The translations under genes and the position numbers were made by a program. The notes beneath the pieces were generated by a model that searched no databases, had not been told where the DNA came from, and worked only from the letters and a program-made list of their open reading frames with translations. From NCBI GenBank assembly GCA_034928145.1, contig JAYFPE010000048.1:1-64000 (forward strand): a stretch of 64,000 nt of DNA, written 5' to 3'. Of the stretch, positions 59,164 to 64,000 are shown one piece after another. This DNA is from Pelethousia sp034928145. GTDB lineage: Bacteria > Bacillota > Clostridia > Christensenellales > CAG-138. The first letter of the stretch is position 1. Every line of letters starts with the position of its first letter.

Positions 59164-60618
59164 ATGCGAAACCTGACCATGATGACCGACCTGTATCAGC
59201 TAACCATGATGTATGGCTATTACAAGCACGGCATGACCCGAAACGAAGCCGTATTCGATCTGTTTTTCCGCTCCACGCGGCCACACAGCGAATATACCGT
59301 AATGGCCGGCACAAAGTCCGCCATTGATTATATCAACGACCTGCACTTTACAGAAGAAGATATCGCTTACCTGCGCACGCTGAAGCTCTTTGACGAGGAT
59401 TTTTTGCAGATGCTTTTGCGGCTGCGCTTCACCGGCGAGATTTATGGCATGCCCGAGGGCACGCTGGTCTTCCCCTATGAGCCGCTGTTGCGGGTGCGCG
59501 CGCCCATCATGGAGGCGCAATTGGTGGAAACGGCCCTGCTTACGTTGGTCAACCATCAAACGCTCATCGCAACCAAGGCCAGTCGAGTGGTGCACGCGGC
59601 CCGGGGGGACGCCGTGCTGGAATTTGGCCTGCGCCGGGCGCAGGGACCGGACGCGGGCATTTACGGGGCGCGTGCCGCTGTGGTGGGCGGCTGTGCTTCC
59701 ACCTCCAATGTGTTGGCCGGCCAGTGCTTCGGCGTGGCCGTGGGCGGCACGCATGCCCACAGCTGGGTGATGAGCTTTCCGGATGAGATCTCCGCCTTCC
59801 GCGCCTATGCGCAAACCTTTCCCGATGCCTGCATGCTGCTGGTGGATACCTACGATACCCTTCGAAGCGGCGTGCCCAATGCCATCAAGGTATTTGACGA
59901 ACTGCGCGCCAAGGGCCACGAGCCCACCGGCATCCGGCTCGACAGCGGCGACTTGGCCTACCTTTCCAAAAAGGCGCGCGCCATGCTGGATGAGGCAGGT
60001 TATCCCAACGTAAAAATCTTCGCGAGCAGCGACCTCGACGAATACGTCATCCAAGACCTTAAGACCCAAGGCGCCAGGGTTGACGTGTGGGGCGTGGGTA
60101 CGCGCCTGATTACCAGCGCGGATTGGCCCGCCTTGGGCGGGGTCTACAAGCTGGCCGCCGAGGTGATAAACGGGGAGATCATTCCCAAGATCAAGCTGAG
60201 CGATAACGCGGCCAAGCTCACCAACCCCGGCTATAAAAAGGTGGTCAGGTTCTATTCCAAGAGCACGGGCAAGGCACTGGCCGATCTTATCATGCTCGAT
60301 GAAGAGACCGTGGATGAAAGCAAGCCCCTGCGAATTTACCACCCGGAGCAGCCCTATAAAACCACCGTCCTCACCAATTTCACCACCCGCGATTTGCTGG
60401 TACCCCTGTTCATTGGCGGCAAGCAGGTATACGAATGCCCGGATGTATACGCGGCGCGGGAATATAACCGGCAGGAGATGGATACCTTCTGGGCGGAATA
60501 CAAGCGCATGCTCAATCCCCAGGCTTACAAGGTGGATATTTCAGACAAGCTGTATGACCTCAAGCAGCGCCTGATTAAAGAGAATGCGAAAAAGGACGAT
60601 GAATACCATGGCGTATAA
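59164..60618 (+). CDS. pncB: Nicotinate phosphoribosyltransferase
   Basis: PncB salvages nicotinate to nicotinate mononucleotide for NAD synthesis, with ATP stimulation. The 484-residue protein begins MRNLTMMTDLYQLTMMYGYY, the family start. It has FEFGLRRAQG-like LEFGLRRAQGPDAGIYGARAA, GTHAHSWVMSF with the phosphohistidine region, and GIRLDSGDLAYLSKKAR for phosphoribosyl binding. It lies 66 bases after lgt and overlaps a small lipoprotein gene. It may share the lgt promoter. Confidence 0.95.
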   Translation: MRNLTMMTDLYQLTMMYGYYKHGMTRNEAVFDLFFRSTRPHSEYTVMAGTKSAIDYINDLHFTEEDIAYLRTLKLFDEDFLQMLLRLRFTGEIYGMPEGTLVFPYEPLLRVRAPIMEAQLVETALLTLVNHQTLIATKASRVVHAARGDAVLEFGLRRAQGPDAGIYGARAAVVGGCASTSNVLAGQCFGVAVGGTHAHSWVMSFPDEISAFRAYAQTFPDACMLLVDTYDTLRSGVPNAIKVFDELRAKGHEPTGIRLDSGDLAYLSKKARAMLDEAGYPNVKIFASSDLDEYVIQDLKTQGARVDVWGVGTRLITSADWPALGGVYKLAAEVINGEIIPKIKLSDNAAKLTNPGYKKVVRFYSKSTGKALADLIMLDEETVDESKPLRIYHPEQPYKTTVLTNFTTRDLLVPLFIGGKQVYECPDVYAAREYNRQEMDTFWAEYKRMLNPQAYKVDISDKLYDLKQRLIKENAKKDDEYHGV

Positions 60619-61156
60619 GCGGCTGCTGCCGCTGGTGATCGCCCTGTGCCTATGCCTTTCGGGCTGCGTGGTGGATACCTCCGCCGTGCTGCGGCCCGAA
60701 AGCACCCTTCCGCCGGAAACTACGCCTACGCCCGCCCCTACGCCTACGCCCGAGGCCACCCTGGCCCCTGTTCCTACACAAAGCCACGCGCCTATCGCCG
60801 GGGTGGATACCCTCTACGACGCCTTGGGCGAATATGTATCCGGCGCGGCCCACTTCCAGCGCTATCTCACCTTTGAAAACATCCAGGTCTACGAGCAGGC
60901 GGAGGATACCTTCCTTGACGCCGTGGTGGTGAACGCATACCCTGAAACCTTGATCTGCGCCCTGGACGTGGTCTTTACGGATAAGGAGGGGGAGGAGCTG
61001 GCCAAAGCCCGCGCGCAGACGCGAGATGGGCAGTATGTGCTGCATTTACAGCCCGGCGAAAATGTGATCTTCGCCCAGATCGACACCGATATATCCCTCA
61101 CGGATCAACCCTTCGAGCTGGTCTACAACGAAAGCCTGGGCGTGTTGCCCGGCTAG
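60608..61156 (+). CDS. Small lipoprotein of unknown function
   Basis: A protein of about 182 residues. A signal peptide with lipobox LCLSGC (lipidated C20) is followed by a Pro/Thr repeat linker (TPTPAPTPTPEATLAPVPT) that would span the wall. The C-terminal beta-rich domain of about 100 residues (FENIQVYEQAEDTFLDAVVV to VYNESLG) resembles FxLYD-like folds. The role is unknown. Starts at 60584, 60599 and 60608 are all in frame; I choose 60608, which gives a normal signal peptide. It overlaps the end of pncB. Confidence 0.75.
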   Translation: MAYKRLLPLVIALCLCLSGCVVDTSAVLRPESTLPPETTPTPAPTPTPEATLAPVPTQSHAPIAGVDTLYDALGEYVSGAAHFQRYLTFENIQVYEQAEDTFLDAVVVNAYPETLICALDVVFTDKEGEELAKARAQTRDGQYVLHLQPGENVIFAQIDTDISLTDQPFELVYNESLGVLPG

Positions 61157-61167
61157 GCTGCCTCAGA

Positions 61168-61209
61168 TTGACAAAGAATTAACCCGGGTGATACACTATA
61201 TGTAGTATC
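61168..61209 (+). promoter_or_regulatory. Promoter and candidate operator of the OYE-aconitase X operon
   Basis: A perfect TTGACA (61168-61173), an 18-base spacer and TACACT (61192-61197) with TG one base before it. GATAC (61190-61194) and GTATC (61205-61209) form an inverted repeat overlapping the -10. The leader to the start codon is about 85 bases. Confidence 0.6.
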
Positions 61210-61287
61210 ATCCATTTTTTAACCTATCCATTTGCATTCCGATCAAGGAGAGAAAAGGAAAGAACAAAGAAAGAGAGGCGTTTAGCA

Positions 61288-63567
61288 TTGAAGATCGATC
61301 CGAAAGTGCAGGAGCTGGTTAATGGCTACGGCAACTGGATGCAGAAGGAGCAGCATGAAAACCGGGCCGGGGGCACGGGACGGATGACCAAGGAGCTTTA
61401 TCCTTACGATTCGCTGTTCTCGCCCATCCAATGCAACCGCGTAACCATCAAAAACCGCATGGTGATGGCCCCCATGGGCAATATCGACATGTGCGAGGAA
61501 ACGGGCCGGCCTAACGACAAGATGCTGCAATATTTCTTCGCCCGGGCCAAGGGCGGCGTGGGCCTGATTACCACGGGCCTCGTCCCCATCAGCCATGGGG
61601 TGGATCCTTCCGTAACGGAGCTGGGCAAGCTGAGCTACTTTCCCCGCATCGACAGGAGCCGCACCGTGTTCGCGGGCTGGCGCGACCTGGCCCAGGGCTG
61701 CCATGCTTACGGCAGCAAAATCTTCATCCAGCTCACGCCGGGCCTCGGCCGGGTCGGCAACCCGCAATGCCTGATCAACGAGCTGAAATTCCCGGTGTCC
61801 GCTTCATTTAACCCGAATTTTTACATAGCGGATATTCCCTGCATGCGCCTCTCGGATGGCAAGCTCAAGCGCATTATCAAAAACGCGGGCCAGGCCGCAG
61901 CGGACGCGCAGGTCAGCGGGCTGGACGGCGTGTATCTCCACGGCCACGAGGGCTACCTGCTCGAGCAGCTCACCAACCCCGCCTTCAACCGGCGCAGCCT
62001 GGGCCGCTATTCTAACTGGCAGCAATTCGGCCTCGACCTGATCGAAAACATCCGCAAGCGGGTGGGGCCGCATTACCCCATCATGTACCGCATCGATTTG
62101 AGCCTTGCGCTGAATGAGACCTATGGCGAGGCGCGCATGAAGGGCGAAAAGAGCCTGCGCAAATTCACCAACGGCAGGACTGTGGCCGATACCCTGGAAT
62201 ATATGGCCAACCTCGTCAAGGCGGGCGTAGATATGTTCGATGTGGATCTCGGCTGCTACGACAATTGGTGGCTGCCCCACCCGCCGGAAAGCATGCCCGC
62301 GGGCTGCTTCCTCGAGGTCTCCAGGATCGTCAAGGATTATTTCAAAGCAAAGGGCATTAAGTCCAACGCCGGGCTGGAAGTGCCCGTCGTGGCCGTGGGC
62401 AAGCTGGGCTATCCGGATATCGCCGAAAAGGCTCTGCGGGACGAGATGTGCGATATGGTGATGCTGGGCCGCCCGCTCCTGGCCGATCCCGAATGGTGCA
62501 ACAAGGCTTATCGGGGCGAGGTGGAGAAGATCCGCCCCTGCATCGGCTGCCAGGAGGGCTGCATCAACGAATTCGTCGAGGGCGGCCATCCCCAGTGCGC
62601 CGTAAACGCCCGTACGGGCTTTGAGGATGTGCTGCCGGATATCCCCGTCCCGGCGCAGGTCAAAAAGCGTATCGGCGTGATCGGCGCGGGCCCCGCAGGT
62701 GTAAACCTCGCGCTCACGGCCTGGAAGCGCGGCCACACCGTGGAGCTGATCGAGGCCACGGGCGAGATCGGCGGCAAGATCGTGCCCGGCTGCAAGCCAA
62801 AGATCAAGTTCGATATCGAGAATTACCTCCAATATCTCAAATACGAGGTTCAGGCTGCGGACGGCCAGCCCGGCTTCACCCTGCGGCTCAATATCGCGGC
62901 TACCCCGGCCTGGATCGAGCAGCAGAAATACGACGCGGTGGTCTTTGCCATCGGCACCAAGGCAGCCGCGCCCCACTTTGAAGGCGCGGATAAGATGCGC
63001 GCCGTGCAGGCGACCGACCTCTTGGCCGACCCCGCGCTTCTGCAGGGCGCGAAGAAGGTCACCGTCATCGGCGGCGGCGTGGTGGGATGTGAGCTTGCGT
63101 ATTTCCTCACCTATGAAAAGGGCTGCGATGTGACCATAATGGAGATGCTGCCTGAATTCATGGAGGGCGCTTGCACGGCCAACCGCGGCTACCTGCTGCA
63201 CTATTTAGAAGAAGCCGGCGCCCAGCTCTACAACCTGGCCAAGGTACAGGGCTTTGGCGCGGGCAAGGTAAAGGCTAAGGTCAATACCTCCAAAACCAAG
63301 CCCAACCCGTACAACACCTGGCAGCCCATCCTGCCCAAGAATATCGAAAACCCGCTGGCCAAAAAGCCGGGCGGCGAGGAAACGGATATCGAGGTGGAAA
63401 CCGAGCTGGTGGTATACGCCATGGGCGGTAAGGCGGACGACGGCTTATACCTGGCCGCGCAAAAGCTGCGTGCGGCGCCCGAGATGTACAACATCGGCGA
63501 CAGCTTTGCCAGCGGCCGTGTGCTGGAAGCCACCCGCGCGGGCTATAACCTGGGCTGCCGCATTTAG
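61288..63567 (+). CDS. NADH:flavin oxidoreductase of the 2,4-dienoyl-CoA/2-enoate reductase type
   Basis: A 759-residue multi-cofactor reductase. An Old Yellow Enzyme barrel binds FMN (about 35-400, LFSPIQCNRVTIKNRMVMAP, KGGVGLITTG, YRIDLSLALNETYGEAR). A 4Fe-4S cluster is held by C418-x2-C421-x3-C425-x11-C437. An FAD/NAD(P) module begins near 465 (GVIGAGPAGVNLAL), with a second dinucleotide fold VTVIGGGVVGCELAYFL. This layout is shared by FadH, 2-enoate reductases and bile-acid BaiCD/BaiH; the substrate is probably an activated C=C bond. Translation starts at TTG 61288 (AGAGAGGCG 9 bases upstream). An aconitase X gene follows after 22 bases. Confidence 0.9.
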   Translation: MKIDPKVQELVNGYGNWMQKEQHENRAGGTGRMTKELYPYDSLFSPIQCNRVTIKNRMVMAPMGNIDMCEETGRPNDKMLQYFFARAKGGVGLITTGLVPISHGVDPSVTELGKLSYFPRIDRSRTVFAGWRDLAQGCHAYGSKIFIQLTPGLGRVGNPQCLINELKFPVSASFNPNFYIADIPCMRLSDGKLKRIIKNAGQAAADAQVSGLDGVYLHGHEGYLLEQLTNPAFNRRSLGRYSNWQQFGLDLIENIRKRVGPHYPIMYRIDLSLALNETYGEARMKGEKSLRKFTNGRTVADTLEYMANLVKAGVDMFDVDLGCYDNWWLPHPPESMPAGCFLEVSRIVKDYFKAKGIKSNAGLEVPVVAVGKLGYPDIAEKALRDEMCDMVMLGRPLLADPEWCNKAYRGEVEKIRPCIGCQEGCINEFVEGGHPQCAVNARTGFEDVLPDIPVPAQVKKRIGVIGAGPAGVNLALTAWKRGHTVELIEATGEIGGKIVPGCKPKIKFDIENYLQYLKYEVQAADGQPGFTLRLNIAATPAWIEQQKYDAVVFAIGTKAAAPHFEGADKMRAVQATDLLADPALLQGAKKVTVIGGGVVGCELAYFLTYEKGCDVTIMEMLPEFMEGACTANRGYLLHYLEEAGAQLYNLAKVQGFGAGKVKAKVNTSKTKPNPYNTWQPILPKNIENPLAKKPGGEETDIEVETELVVYAMGGKADDGLYLAAQKLRAAPEMYNIGDSFASGRVLEATRAGYNLGCRI

Positions 63568-63589
63568 GGCGGCTTGGAAGGAGCATAGA

Positions 63590-64000
63590 ATGGAAACGAA
63601 AATGACCCTCACATCGGAGCAGCAGGCTCTGCTTTCCGGCGAAAAGGGCGAGGCCATGGCCAAGGTGATGCAGACCCTGGTCCGGTATGGCGAAACCTTT
63701 GGGGCGGAAAAGATGGTGCCCGTCACCAGCGACTACGGCCACCTGGTCACCAGCTTCGGCCTGGGCGTGATGAAGCCCATCTACGGCCTGATGGATCAGC
63801 TGATCGAGGCTGGCGCCCTATCCGGGCAGAAGTTCAGTGTGGACCCGCGGCCCTTGGATAAAAACGTGCCCGCCAACGCCCTGCAAAACCTGGTGTTCAA
63901 ATTCATGTACAGCGCGCAGGAAAGCTACGAGCAGCAGCTCAACAAGCTGGGCCTCTTGCAGGAGGACGCCTTTACCTGCGCCTGCTACCTGCCCGAGATC
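63590..64000 (+). CDS. Aconitase X catalytic subunit, N-terminal part (cut by window end)
   Basis: The first 137 codons of a gene that continues past the window. It starts ATG 63590 (AAGGAG 8 bases upstream). MTLTSEQQALLSGEKGEAMA followed by KVMQTLVRYGETFGAEKMVPV matches the start of aconitase X (AcnX/DUF521) proteins. These are FeS dehydratases that include archaeal phosphomevalonate dehydratase and bacterial cis-3-hydroxyproline dehydratase. The catalytic FeS cysteines would lie later and are not seen. Its pairing with an OYE-type reductase suggests a dehydration-reduction pathway for a hydroxy acid or hydroxyproline-like compound; this is inference. Confidence 0.8.
   Translation, partial: METKMTLTSEQQALLSGEKGEAMAKVMQTLVRYGETFGAEKMVPVTSDYGHLVTSFGLGVMKPIYGLMDQLIEAGALSGQKFSVDPRPLDKNVPANALQNLVFKFMYSAQESYEQQLNKLGLLQEDAFTCACYLPEI

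Overview
The window is a gene-dense, GC-rich stretch of a Bacillota (Clostridia-type) chromosome. The evidence is a spoIIGA-sigE sporulation pair, a T-box leader with all its landmarks, PASTA-containing and long class B PBPs, a fused ispDF, an msrAB fusion and a MurE with the meso-DAP motif DNPR. The GC level and gene style would fit a Christensenellales-like gut lineage, but that placement is a guess. I see no rRNA, tRNA, prophage, complete insertion sequence or CRISPR array.

Layout. 1-1917: the end of glyA and a conserved fold-type II PLP enzyme. 2033-16985: the division and cell wall (dcw) cluster mraZ-rsmH-ftsL-PBP(PASTA)-murE-mraY-murD-ftsW-murA-ftsQ-ftsA-ftsZ. It has no murF, murG, murB or murC in their usual places. 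17009-19681: asnA, a MerR/GyrI regulator with its own MerR-type promoter, and a nitroreductase. 19719-22965: a T-box leader with a Trp (TGG) specifier in front of a three-gene ABC importer (trpXYZ type). 23052-24555: spoIIGA-sigE, convergent with a Fur-family gene. 24572-34150 is mostly minus strand: fur, hup, mazG-ispDF-rqcP, a parvulin lipoprotein, and pth-mfd. 34194-34441: a structured, repeat-bounded intergenic element. 34505-39563 is accessory: a TDT transporter with a C_GCAxxG_C_C protein, a divergent GntR regulator, an XRE regulator, a serine hydrolase, an HD protein and a probable pseudogene. 39608-45540: eno, msrAB, then a VTC-DUF4956-CotH cassette. 45568-49216: MFS and ROK genes on the minus strand, then a Cys-rich protein, a CarD-like protein and a small basic protein. 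49288-56678: an FMN reductase, lysE-maf, a 277-bp element with terminal inverted repeats, and mreBCD-mrdA. 56698-64000: an SOS-controlled Y-family polymerase, lgt, pncB, a lipoprotein, an Old Yellow Enzyme-type FMN/FeS/FAD reductase and the start of an aconitase X gene.

How the genes fit together. Two blocks make and direct the cell wall: dcw for septation and precursor synthesis, and mreBCD-mrdA for elongation. Housekeeping operons on the minus strand cover translation quality control (pth, rqcP), transcription-coupled repair (mfd), isoprenoid synthesis (ispDF) and nucleotide cleaning (mazG, maf). The most distinctive content is the VTC-DUF4956-CotH cassette, which looks like a membrane-associated polyphosphate or protein-phosphorylation system whose biology is not settled. 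Next are the tryptophan T-box operon, two unexplained non-coding elements (34194-34441 and 51162-51438), and several palindromic operator candidates for unidentified regulators.
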